Origin: Flavihumibacter cheonanensis
Lineage (GTDB): Bacteria > Bacteroidota > Bacteroidia > Chitinophagales > Chitinophagaceae
Assembly (NCBI RefSeq): GCF_022352215.1
Contig: NZ_JAKRWF010000004.1
Span: forward strand, 372,001-436,000
Reading direction: 5' to 3'
DNA length: 64,000 nucleotides
Both the position numbers and the translations under genes were made by a program. The first letter of the stretch is position 1, and the number at the start of each line of letters is the position of its first letter. The notes under the pieces are model-generated. The model searched no databases. It saw nothing but the letters and a program-made list of their open reading frames with translations, and was not told the origin of the DNA. Of the stretch, positions 49,863 through 57,470 are shown one piece after another.

Positions 49863-50963
49863 TCAGATTTCCACCATCGGGAGATAGTAGCGTGTATGCC
49901 TCAGTTTTCCAGTTTTTTTTAAGGCTCCAAGAGCTACCATTTCCGCCAGATCTCTGGTTGCAGTAGCGGGGGAAGTTTTGCTAATACGAATATAGTTCTC
50001 TGCACTCAGACCACCTTTAAAACCCTCCGGTCCCTCTCGAAACAACCGCAGCGCCACTTTGGTCTGCCGTTCATTCAACTTGTTCCGGAAGTCCTCAAAG
50101 TAACGAGCCTTATCCACAATAAACTGAATCATTTTCCGGACATTAATTTGGGCCTTCAATACTTCTCCGGAAAAATAAACCAACCAATCTGTCACCTCCA
50201 AAGAATCATTTGCGCGCTGCAAAGCCTGGTAATATGCCTTTTTATTTTGCTCTAAAGTACTGGACAGTGAAGTGATTAAAGGATGCCTGGCTCCCATAGC
50301 CAGGGCTTTTTCTGCAATGGCGCGTCCGATTCTCCCATTTCCGTCTTCAAAAGGGTGAATTAATTCAAAAAACAAATGTGCCAATCCAGCATGAACCAAC
50401 GTAGGCATTCCTTCTCTGAATGCACGGTTGAACCAAAGAAGATAATTTTCCATCTCTTTTGGCACTTTATGAGATGGTGGCGCCTCGTAGAAAACCTGAG
50501 GCGAATCCAACCTCCCCGATACAATCTGCATTGGATCTTCATGAACCCGGTAACCACCAACAATTTCCAAATCTATTCTTCCGTTCATTAACATTTGATG
50601 CCAGGAGAATAGGCGCTCCTGGTTAAGGGGCGCATTGTAACTCCTGTAGAGATCCACCATCATTCGGGAAACACCTGTTTCTTTGGGGCCAGACCTCCTT
50701 CCGTCAGTCTGCAATCCTAGCTGACCTCGGATGGATGATTGAACAGAATCTCTATCTAATATCTCCCCTTCAATTTTTGATGTATCCAGTGCTTCATTGC
50801 TCAAAATGGTCACCTGTAGTTCGTCAACATCCTGGGACGACACAGAACTTAGTGAACCTAATATCAAACCCGTATTCCGATGAAATTCGCGTTCTAATTG
50901 TATGAATGCTGCTGCGTCAAATCTGAAGTTTGGCCAATCCGGTCTCTCCCAAATCCATTTCAT
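49863..50963 (-). CDS. Fic/DOC family protein (DUF4172 N-terminus)
   Basis: A 366-aa protein of the Fic family, which usually transfers AMP from ATP to target proteins. Order: N-terminal DUF4172-like region (MKWIWERPDWPNFRFDAAAF), the inhibitory-helix motif TSKIEGE (S/T-x-x-x-E-G, residue ~80), the Fic core HPFEDGNGRIGRAIAEKAL at about residue 204 (complete HPFxDGNGRxxR), and a C-terminal winged-helix-like segment (LSAENYIRISKTSPATATRD). Having both the inhibitory Glu and the full catalytic motif implies a regulated, active enzyme. No antitoxin gene is adjacent. Convergent with mnmE (19-nt gap). Inverted repeats lie directly before its start codon. Confidence 0.93.
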   Translation of the reverse strand: MKWIWERPDWPNFRFDAAAFIQLEREFHRNTGLILGSLSSVSSQDVDELQVTILSNEALDTSKIEGEILDRDSVQSSIRGQLGLQTDGRRSGPKETGVSRMMVDLYRSYNAPLNQERLFSWHQMLMNGRIDLEIVGGYRVHEDPMQIVSGRLDSPQVFYEAPPSHKVPKEMENYLLWFNRAFREGMPTLVHAGLAHLFFELIHPFEDGNGRIGRAIAEKALAMGARHPLITSLSSTLEQNKKAYYQALQRANDSLEVTDWLVYFSGEVLKAQINVRKMIQFIVDKARYFEDFRNKLNERQTKVALRLFREGPEGFKGGLSAENYIRISKTSPATATRDLAEMVALGALKKTGKLRHTRYYLPMVEI

Positions 50964-51015
50964 GAGCTATTAAAATTATTTCTATAGCTCAATAATACGA
51001 AATAAATGAGTTATA
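50963..51015. promoter_or_regulatory. TGAGCTAT inverted/direct repeats at the fic start (candidate operator)
   Basis: TGAGCTAT (50963-50970) and ATAGCTCA (50984-50991) form a perfect 8-bp inverted repeat with 21 bp between unit starts; a third copy, TGAGTTAT, lies at 51008-51015. The first copy touches the fic ATG. Located in the fic/araC-like divergent gap. Confidence 0.45.
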
Positions 51016-51058
51016 GGATGATTTTCTATCCTTGCAAATCAACTACTTTTACCTTCAA

Positions 51059-51922
51059 ATGAAAAACATACCGGTCAGGCATATTGCACCCGAAAAAACA
51101 CTGCAAAGCAGTGCCGGTAAGTTTAGTATCCGGGATCTCCAACAGTTGCTCAATGGCAAAGACCTGGTGCATGCACTTCATCGGCACGACTTCTATTTTG
51201 TGCTGGCAGTACAGCAGGGAACTGGTATTCATGAAATAGATTTTGTACAGTATCCTGTGAAGGCAAATACTGTCTTTATTCTTCGTCCCGGCCAGGTGCA
51301 TCAACTTGAATTAACTGCTGATAGTACCGGCTTCCTGCTGGAGTTCGACCTGGCTTTCTATCAACCCAAACATTCCATTACCGAACATCGATGGAAAAAG
51401 GCCTCCAGTAAAAATTACTGTGAGGTAGAAGCTGCGCGCTTCCAAAAATTACATGCCTACCTGGCGAATATCTTCCATGAGTATTCCTCAAAACAGGAAG
51501 GTTATTTTGAAGCAATCAAAGCCAACCTCGACCTCTTTTTTTTGGAATACATCCGGCAAAGCAGCCATCCAAACAGCATCGCCCAAAGTGAAAAAGCTTA
51601 TATACAGGAGCGTTTTGAAGAGTTGGTGCGCCTCCTGGAAACCAATATTGTACGCCTGAAAAACGTGGCTGACTATGCTGATCTATTAAGTCTTTCATCC
51701 TATCAACTCAATTCCATCGTAAAAACTTCTGTTGGCAAAACGGTATCCGACCTTATCAATGAGCAGATCATCCTCGAAGCAAAACGGCACCTGATCGCAA
51801 CGCCTGCACAGGTCAAGGAAATTGCCGACCAATTGGGATACGAAGATCCTTCCTATTTCATCCGGTTTTTTAAAAAACATACCGGCCAATCCCCTGACTC
51901 CTTCCGGAAGAACTTCAAATAA
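51059..51922 (+). CDS. AraC-family transcriptional regulator
   Basis: A ~287-aa regulator. N-terminal cupin-like sensor domain (HALHRHDFYFVLAVQQGTGI, VKANTVFILRPGQVHQLEL) and C-terminal double helix-turn-helix (NVADYADLLSLSSYQLNSIV; VKEIADQLGYEDPSYFIRFF with KKHTGQSPDSFRK). Start at the ATG at 51059; TACCTTCA lies just before it. It precedes a co-directional operon of redox and hydrolase genes, whose upstream region carries a 9-bp direct repeat suited to AraC-type binding, so it probably activates that operon. Confidence 0.92.
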   Translation: MKNIPVRHIAPEKTLQSSAGKFSIRDLQQLLNGKDLVHALHRHDFYFVLAVQQGTGIHEIDFVQYPVKANTVFILRPGQVHQLELTADSTGFLLEFDLAFYQPKHSITEHRWKKASSKNYCEVEAARFQKLHAYLANIFHEYSSKQEGYFEAIKANLDLFFLEYIRQSSHPNSIAQSEKAYIQERFEELVRLLETNIVRLKNVADYADLLSLSSYQLNSIVKTSVGKTVSDLINEQIILEAKRHLIATPAQVKEIADQLGYEDPSYFIRFFKKHTGQSPDSFRKNFK

Positions 51923-51951
51923 GTCCTATCTAACTGCAGAACAGTCCTATC
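51922..51951 (+). promoter_or_regulatory. AGTCCTATC direct repeat, 21-bp spacing (candidate AraC-type site)
   Basis: AGTCCTATC occurs at 51922-51930 and again at 51943-51951, exactly two helical turns apart. The second copy covers the place where the -33 element of the promoter with -7 box 51972-51979 should be. The first copy overlaps the araC-type gene's stop codon. Confidence 0.6.
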
Positions 51952-51971
51952 ATCGCCCCTCTTGCCCGATG

Positions 51972-51979
51972 TACTTTTG
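51972..51979 (+). promoter_or_regulatory. Putative -7 box (TACTTTTG) of the redox/hydrolase operon
   Basis: Exact TAnnTTTG match 34 nt before the ATG at 52014. No TTG lies at 17-23 nt upstream, which fits an activator-dependent promoter. Confidence 0.55.
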
Positions 51980-52013
51980 TGAAAGCAATTCTTAGTATTC
52001 AAAAAATGCAATC

Positions 52014-52238
52014 ATGAAGACAAAGGCAAAATTAATCATGTCCTTAAAAATATGGATGGTTATCTATCCTTCCATTACAGCATTCCTTTTTCTTTTCGGT
52101 CAACTGTTGGCGGAGTTACCCTTATACCAACGGACTTTTATCCTCACAATCTCACTTGTTCCCTGGATGATGTATGTTGGTGTGCCGGCCCTGGAATTTA
52201 TGTTAAGAAGACTTTCCCGTAGATCAGAGAAGAACTAA
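52014..52238 (+). CDS. Small two-helix membrane protein
   Basis: A 74-aa protein with two hydrophobic segments (IWMVIYPSITAFLFLFGQLL and FILTISLVPWMMYVGVPALE) and a basic C-terminus (RRLSRRSEKN), which predicts a hairpin with both ends in the cytoplasm. Family not recognised. First gene after the putative AraC-type promoter; the next gene starts 4 nt after its stop. Confidence 0.75.
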   Translation: MKTKAKLIMSLKIWMVIYPSITAFLFLFGQLLAELPLYQRTFILTISLVPWMMYVGVPALEFMLRRLSRRSEKN

Positions 52239-52242
52239 GCTC

Positions 52243-53247
52243 ATGTTAGACAGGCGTGATTTTCTACAGCAAAGCGGAATCGTAGTAAGTGGATTTGTAG
52301 CAAATATTCCCTTACTAAACAGTTCAAAAAAATCAAAAATGAAGCAGGATAAAACATTCGATGTAATCATAATAGGAGGCAGTTATTCCGGATTGTCAGC
52401 AGCCATGGCATTAGGCAGGGCGCTACGTAAAGTACAGGTGATTGATTCCGGAAACCCCTGCAACAAACAAACACCACATTCGCATAATTTTTTAACCAAC
52501 GACGGTAAAACTCCGAAGGAAATAACCAGTCTGTCTAAACAGCAAGTGAAGCAGTATCCAACAGTCCGTTTATTGGATGGATTCGCCAGCAAGGGCACCC
52601 AAACAGCAGAAGGATTTACTATACAAACCGAGACAGGTGAACTATTCAGTTCAAGGAAGCTAATCGTCGCTACTGGTATCAAAGATAGTATGCCTCCCAT
52701 TCCAGGCTTTGCTGAAAGCTGGGGAATCAGTGTGCTGCATTGTCCTTACTGCCACGGTTATGAAGTGCGGAATCAGACAACTGGTATCCTGGCAAATGGT
52801 GATGCAGCTTTTGAACTGGCTTCTTTGATTTCAAACTGGACAAAGGATTTAACCATTTATACAAACGGCTCATCATTACTTTCTGATCAACAGAAAGCCA
52901 AACTTGAAAAAAATCAAATTGGTATTGTAGAAACTGAAATAAATCGGCTGGATCATACCCATGGGTATATCAACAACATCGTTTTCAAAAACGGATCAAA
53001 AATACCCGTAAAAGCCATCTATGCACGACTTCCCTTTGTTCAGCACTCTTCGATACCACAAGAACTAGGAGCTGAGCTCACCCAGGATGGATTTATAAAG
53101 ATTGACAATGCGCATCGAACCTCTGTTCAGGGGCTATATGCCTGTGGTGATAACACTACGAAAATGCGTACGGTAGCTAATGCAGTATCCATGGGTACTA
53201 CTGCAGCATTTATGGTGAACAAGGAATTGATTGAAGAAGACTTTTAA
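52243..53247 (+). CDS. NAD(P)/FAD-dependent oxidoreductase, thioredoxin-reductase-like
   Basis: A 334-aa flavoprotein with the thioredoxin reductase fold: FAD loop VIIIGGSYSGLSAAMALGR (about residues 40-58), a CPYC motif in VLHCPYCHGYEVRN (about residue 167), and YACGDNTTKMRTVANAVSMG near the C-terminus. The first ~30 residues, LDRRDFLQQSGIVVSGFVA, look like a twin-arginine signal or anchor; an alternative start at 52339 (MKQDKTFDVII) would give a cytoplasmic enzyme without it. The HGYE-type context is common in small thioredoxin-reductase-like oxidoreductases next to AraC regulators. Partner thioredoxin not seen here. Confidence 0.87.
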   Translation: MLDRRDFLQQSGIVVSGFVANIPLLNSSKKSKMKQDKTFDVIIIGGSYSGLSAAMALGRALRKVQVIDSGNPCNKQTPHSHNFLTNDGKTPKEITSLSKQQVKQYPTVRLLDGFASKGTQTAEGFTIQTETGELFSSRKLIVATGIKDSMPPIPGFAESWGISVLHCPYCHGYEVRNQTTGILANGDAAFELASLISNWTKDLTIYTNGSSLLSDQQKAKLEKNQIGIVETEINRLDHTHGYINNIVFKNGSKIPVKAIYARLPFVQHSSIPQELGAELTQDGFIKIDNAHRTSVQGLYACGDNTTKMRTVANAVSMGTTAAFMVNKELIEEDF

Positions 53248-53257
53248 TATACATTTT

Positions 53258-54262
53258 ATGAAACGATTCTTGTCTCTTGTAACTAGCCTGATCTTTATTT
53301 TTCTTGCATCCAGCAGTTATAGTCAATGCGGAAACAGAATCCTGGATCCCAATATTGGTGCTTTTTTAAAAGTTATTGCGTATAAGGATCTGACTATTGA
53401 GCAATTAAGGAGCATGCCTATTGAGCAATTGAAATATCCGCAATTGCCGCTGATTCCTTATCCAAAAGAAGATGTCAGGCGAATTAAAATTACAAAAGAC
53501 AGTATTCCCGTAGTAGTGTTTAATCCGATGCACAAAACCAATCTTCCTGTTATCATTCACTACCATGGTGGTGGTTTTATTTCTCCTCTCGTAGAGGGCT
53601 TGGAATACTCCTTATGGCAGGATGCAAAAACCTACGAAGCAATTGTATTTGCCGTTGATTACAGGGTAGCACCTGAGTTTAAATTCCCCGCTGCAGTAGA
53701 TGATAGCTACAACGCGTTCAAATGGATTTCAGAGAATGCACAACCATTCGGTGGTGATACCGGAAAAATAGTGCTAATGGGCAACAGTGCAGGGGCAAAC
53801 CTGGTCTCCGTTATTACGCATAAGGCGAAGAAGGATAAGCTGGTCAATCGGATCAAACTTCAAGTAGTAAACGGATTGCCGGCTGATTTGAGTCCGCAAA
53901 ATATGGAACGCTCTGTTTCTTATCAGGAAAATGCAGTCGGTTATTTTCAGACCAAAGCACTCTGCTATTTTGCGGTGGAGAACTATGCGCCGGATCAATA
54001 CAATAATCCTGAAGTATCACCACTACTTAATAAGGACTTCGTCGGCTTACCACCTGCTGTTATAATTACAACAGAATTTGATCCGCTTCGCGATGATGGT
54101 ACTGCTTATGCAGGCAAACTAAAAAAGGCAGGCGTGCAGGTTTGGGAAAAATGTTTTGCCGGACAAATTCATTGTTTGATTGGGTTACTGCCGGGCGCAA
54201 AACCCTTGCAGGAGTTTGAATCATTGGTTAAAACAGCTATGGCAGCCAGCTTCAAAAAATAG
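53258..54262 (+). CDS. Secreted alpha/beta hydrolase (HSL/esterase type)
   Basis: A ~334-aa esterase-like enzyme with a Sec signal (MKRFLSLVTSLIFIFLASSS). Oxyanion-hole motif HYHGGGF, nucleophile elbow GNSAGANL (Ser), acid region TEFDPLRDDG (Asp) and catalytic His in GQIHCL, all typical of the hormone-sensitive-lipase group. Start at the ATG at 53258; the longer frame overlaps the preceding gene. The next gene starts 4 nt after its stop, so it belongs to the operon. Substrate is probably a small carboxylic ester. Confidence 0.9.
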   Translation: MKRFLSLVTSLIFIFLASSSYSQCGNRILDPNIGAFLKVIAYKDLTIEQLRSMPIEQLKYPQLPLIPYPKEDVRRIKITKDSIPVVVFNPMHKTNLPVIIHYHGGGFISPLVEGLEYSLWQDAKTYEAIVFAVDYRVAPEFKFPAAVDDSYNAFKWISENAQPFGGDTGKIVLMGNSAGANLVSVITHKAKKDKLVNRIKLQVVNGLPADLSPQNMERSVSYQENAVGYFQTKALCYFAVENYAPDQYNNPEVSPLLNKDFVGLPPAVIITTEFDPLRDDGTAYAGKLKKAGVQVWEKCFAGQIHCLIGLLPGAKPLQEFESLVKTAMAASFKK

Positions 54263-54266
54263 AACG

Positions 54267-55229
54267 ATGAAAGCTTTTGTAAAAACCAAATATGGCGGTC
54301 CTGAAGTATTACAACTGGAAGAAGTTGAGCTACCAACCTTGAAAGATGATCATCTCCTTGTAAAGGTCTATGCAACTGCTGCCAATCCAGCTGACTGGCA
54401 TCTTTTGAGAGGGAAACCATTCTTTGCAAGATTTACATCCGGACTTTTTAAACCAAAGGAAAAAATTCCTGGTGCTGATTTTGCCGGTATCGTGGTAGCT
54501 AAGGGCAGCTCCCTAACCAGTTTTGAAGTAGGTGATCATGTAGTTGGCGGAACCTTGTTGGGAGGAGCGTTCGCCGAGTTTATAAGCGTTCCTGCATCCA
54601 TATGTGCGAGGTTTTCAAAAGAGATCAGCTTTGAACAAATGGCAAGTCTGCCAATAGCCGGATTAACCGCCTTTCAAGCTCTTTTAACCCATGGCAAACG
54701 CAAACAAGGAGAAACTGTTTTGATAAACGGGGCAGCAGGTGGTGTCGGACATTTTGCCGTGCAGATTGCAAAAGCCTATGGAGCAATAGTAACCGGCGTC
54801 TGTTCCGGCAGGAATGCTGATTTCGTAAAGTCATTAGGTGCCGATAAGGTAATTCCCTATGATACCGAAAACATCCATCTGCACAATGGGAAATACGATC
54901 TGGTTCTTGATGTGAATGGAAATCTTACTCATGAAGATTTCAACAGAATGGGTAGGAGGGGAGTACTGATTGGTTTTACTACGATGAAACATATGTTTTC
55001 AACACTTTTCAGAAAAGCATTCAGCAAATTCCCGTTGATCCAATTTACGGTCACTGTCAATACAGCTGATTTACAAACATTAGCAACAATGGTAGAAGAG
55101 GGAAAGATTAAACCCCAAATCGAAAAAATATTTTCATCTAGTGAAATACCAGAAGCTATCGGTTACATAGAAGCAATGCGTACCAGGGGTAAAGTAGTTA
55201 TGAAATGGTTGGATGATCTAATTGGCTAG
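54267..55229 (+). CDS. Zinc-independent MDR oxidoreductase (quinone-reductase-like)
   Basis: A ~320-aa NAD(P)H-dependent oxidoreductase of the medium-chain dehydrogenase/reductase family. N-terminus MKAFVKTKYGGPEVLQLEEV, GADFAGIVVAKGSS, then the nucleotide loop NGAAGGVGHFAVQIAKAYGA. Zinc-binding Cys residues of classical alcohol dehydrogenases are absent, so quinone- or enone-reductase activity is likely. Start at the ATG at 54267; the longer frame runs back into the hydrolase gene. Confidence 0.9.
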   Translation: MKAFVKTKYGGPEVLQLEEVELPTLKDDHLLVKVYATAANPADWHLLRGKPFFARFTSGLFKPKEKIPGADFAGIVVAKGSSLTSFEVGDHVVGGTLLGGAFAEFISVPASICARFSKEISFEQMASLPIAGLTAFQALLTHGKRKQGETVLINGAAGGVGHFAVQIAKAYGAIVTGVCSGRNADFVKSLGADKVIPYDTENIHLHNGKYDLVLDVNGNLTHEDFNRMGRRGVLIGFTTMKHMFSTLFRKAFSKFPLIQFTVTVNTADLQTLATMVEEGKIKPQIEKIFSSSEIPEAIGYIEAMRTRGKVVMKWLDDLIG

Positions 55230-55327
55230 AGACATCGCAGTACTTCATTCATTTTATTAATAACAGAGGCAATAAAAAAACACCCACAAGATGGGATGGG
55301 AAAGCTATTGTCAATAAAACAAGCATC

Positions 55328-55975
55328 ATGCAAAAAATCACATCATTTTGGACAGTATTAATTTTAGTGGCTCTATCATCAGTCACTTCAGTTGCGTATT
55401 CACAAACAAGCAAATTTAGCATCGCCCTCAATTCTCTGACGACCAACTTCAATTATGGCAGTGCTAATTCCGATCTGAAATCCTACAAGAAGGACTACCG
55501 GGGATTTCAGGCAGGTATTTCCTACCAGGCAGGTATCACACCCATTTTCTCTATTGTACCTGAACTCTATTTTGCAATGAAGGGGGGTATACTCCAGAAG
55601 AACAATCCGCTTACAGGTGGAAAGTCAACACTACGAATCAATAGTCTGGAACTTCCGGTTTTAGCTCGTGTACACTACAAAAAATTGTACCTGAATGCTG
55701 GTCCGTATGCTGGTTATAATGTTGGTGGGCGCTTGAAAGTGGAATAATCAGCCAATTCCGTTAAATCATCAACCAGGCTATCGTTCGGTACTGATGCTAC
55801 AGATTTGAAACGATGGGATCTTGGCTTTCAGGCTGGCGCAGGATATAACTTCCCCCTTGAAAAGTCTACATTCACCTTAGATATTCGGTACGGATATGGA
55901 TTGGTAAACATATCTCGGGAGGTGGACCGCTATAACAGAATGCTAAACATCAGCCTGCAAGTTTCAAGGTTATGA
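55328..55975 (+). pseudogene. Outer-membrane beta-barrel protein gene with in-frame stop codon
   Basis: The frame opens with a Sec signal (MQKITSFWTVLILVALSSVT) and beta-barrel segments (QAGISYQAGITPIFSIVPEL; LNAGPYAGYNVGGRLKVE), then hits TAA at 55745-55747. The same frame continues for 75 further codons with clear porin-like sequence (DLGFQAGAGYNFPLEKSTFT; LDIRYGYGLVNISREV; MLNISLQVSRL) and ends at TGA 55973-55975, overlapping the next gene's ATG. The joined product, ~215 aa, matches the OMP_b-brl family in size and end. A CAA-to-TAA change would explain it. Without readthrough only the first 139 residues would be made, which lack the last strands. Confidence 0.82.
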
Positions 55976-56789
55976 ACATTTTTCTAAATAATCAGCAAGA
56001 GCTTAGAAGTGGTTGGTGGGTAGCAGTATTTTTCCTGGTACTGGCAGCTTTTACCTTTCCATTAATCCTTGTTTCGCAACACTACAATTGGGAAATCTCC
56101 ATCCATCAGCAGGCTTTCATTGTGGTTGTAACAACGCTTGTTTGCCAGGCCATGCGAAAAAAGCCGATAGCTGAGTTAGTTGGAAAACTGAATCTAGACC
56201 TGGTTAAAAACAGCTTGTTAGGGTTGGTAGCGGGGGCGATTCTTATGCTCCTACCTGCCCTGGTTCTAACGGCATTAGGAATCGTTCACTGGCAACAGGG
56301 CACAGCAGGTCTTGATACCTTGTTAAGCTTGACAATGGTTTCTTTCTCTGTGGCAGTAGCGGAAGAATTTTTATTCAGAGGATTTATTTTTCAGCGACTC
56401 AGACAAAGCATAGGTGTATGGGCTGCCCAATTGCTGATCGCAGGCTATTTTTTACTCACACATATGGGCAATCCCGGTATGGCAGGAAGCATTCAACTAC
56501 TTGCTTCTGTCAATATTTTTATTGCTTCGATTATGTTTGGGCTATCCTATATAAAACCAATAGTCTCATTATGCCAATTGCCTTTCATTTTATGGCAAAT
56601 TGGGTACAGGGCACGTTGTTGGGATTTGGGGTAAGCGGCAATGAACAGGTTAGTTTATTAAAACCTGTTTTTACCAACACCTCAGCATGGTTGACAGGTG
56701 GAAACTTTGGACTGGAAGCAAGTGTGCCGGGTTTGATTTCAGTAATAATAGCAACAATACTACTCTATCGCTGGAAACCAATCCAGTAA
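55972..56789 (+). pseudogene. CPBP-family intramembrane protease gene with frameshift
   Basis: The frame from 55972 (MNIFLNNQQELRSGWWVAVF) encodes CPBP/Abi membrane-protease motif 1, AVAEEFLFRGFIF (EExxxR), and motif 2, FLLTH. After FGLSYIK the frame runs into unrelated residues and stops at 56634. The expected continuation TNSLIMPIAFHFMANWVQGT (motif 3, HxxxN) is read in the +1 frame to 56789. Restoring one A in the A-run at 56553-56556 joins the two. It overlaps the upstream OMP gene by ATGA. Either a true frameshift mutation or a sequencing deletion in a homopolymer. Confidence 0.82.
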
Positions 56790-56817
56790 GTATCGATTCA
56801 TCAATTAAAATAGAAAT

Positions 56818-57414
56818 ATGAAAATCGTAATTGTGGGTGCTTCCGGCACCATGGGCAGCTATTTGTCCAATGCATTTGAAAAAGAGCATGAAATAGTTCG
56901 TGCAGGTAGAACCGGTGCAGACGTGAAAGTAGATATTACTTCCTCGTATTCCATTGAAGAAATGTATCAACAGATTGGAGCTTTTGATGCCCTGATCTCT
57001 ACTGCTGGTCCGAGTTTTGTTGGTCCCTGGAAAAATCTAACTGCGGAAACCTTTCGGATTGGAATGGATGGTAAAATGCTGGGGCAAATCAACCTGGTTT
57101 TGATTGGGCAACATTATATCAATCCCAAGGGTTCTTTTACCCTGATCACCGGTGCCCTAACACATGATCCTCAGAAAAATTTTGCCAATGCTTCTGCAGC
57201 GAATGCTGCAGTGGAGGGATTTGTGCGGGCTGCTGCCATTGAATTGCAAAACGGGATCCGGATTAATGCAGTTAGTCCAACAGTAATTGAGGCTTCCCCT
57301 CAGTATTTCCCTTTCTTCCCCGGTGAACTTCCCGTTACTATGAAACAACTTGAGTTTGGGTTCAGGAAAAGTGTGTTTGGTGCTAATACCGGACAGGTTA
57401 TTAAACCGTATTAA
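56818..57414 (+). CDS. Short-chain dehydrogenase/reductase lacking YxxxK
   Basis: A 198-aa SDR-type protein. The Rossmann start is MKIVIVGASGTMGSYLSNAF (GxxxGxG), with DALISTAGPSFVG (NAG-like motif) and GIRINAVSPTVIEASP near the C-terminus. The usual catalytic Tyr-x-x-x-Lys is missing: the region reads NFANASAANAAVEGFVRAAA. Short SDR members with this substitution are known, so it is probably the family state, not a mutation. Last gene of the operon; a hairpin terminator follows. Confidence 0.87.
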   Translation: MKIVIVGASGTMGSYLSNAFEKEHEIVRAGRTGADVKVDITSSYSIEEMYQQIGAFDALISTAGPSFVGPWKNLTAETFRIGMDGKMLGQINLVLIGQHYINPKGSFTLITGALTHDPQKNFANASAANAAVEGFVRAAAIELQNGIRINAVSPTVIEASPQYFPFFPGELPVTMKQLEFGFRKSVFGANTGQVIKPY

Positions 57415-57425
57415 ATTCCAACGAA

Positions 57426-57457
57426 AAACAAGCAAGTAACACAACTTGCTTGTTTCT
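57426..57457. terminator. Bidirectional hairpin terminator between convergent genes
   Basis: 12-bp perfect stem (arms 57426-57437 and 57444-57455, loop AACACA), rich in A on the left and T on the right. Lies between the SDR gene (+) and the hydrolase gene (-). Confidence 0.78.
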
Positions 57458-57470
57458 GTTTAATTATTGA

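Noticed and set aside
49863-50963. Fic protein as part of a toxin-antitoxin pair or defence island
   Set aside because: The inhibitory motif is within the same protein, neighbours are mnmE and a metabolic-type AraC operon, and no other defence genes are present.
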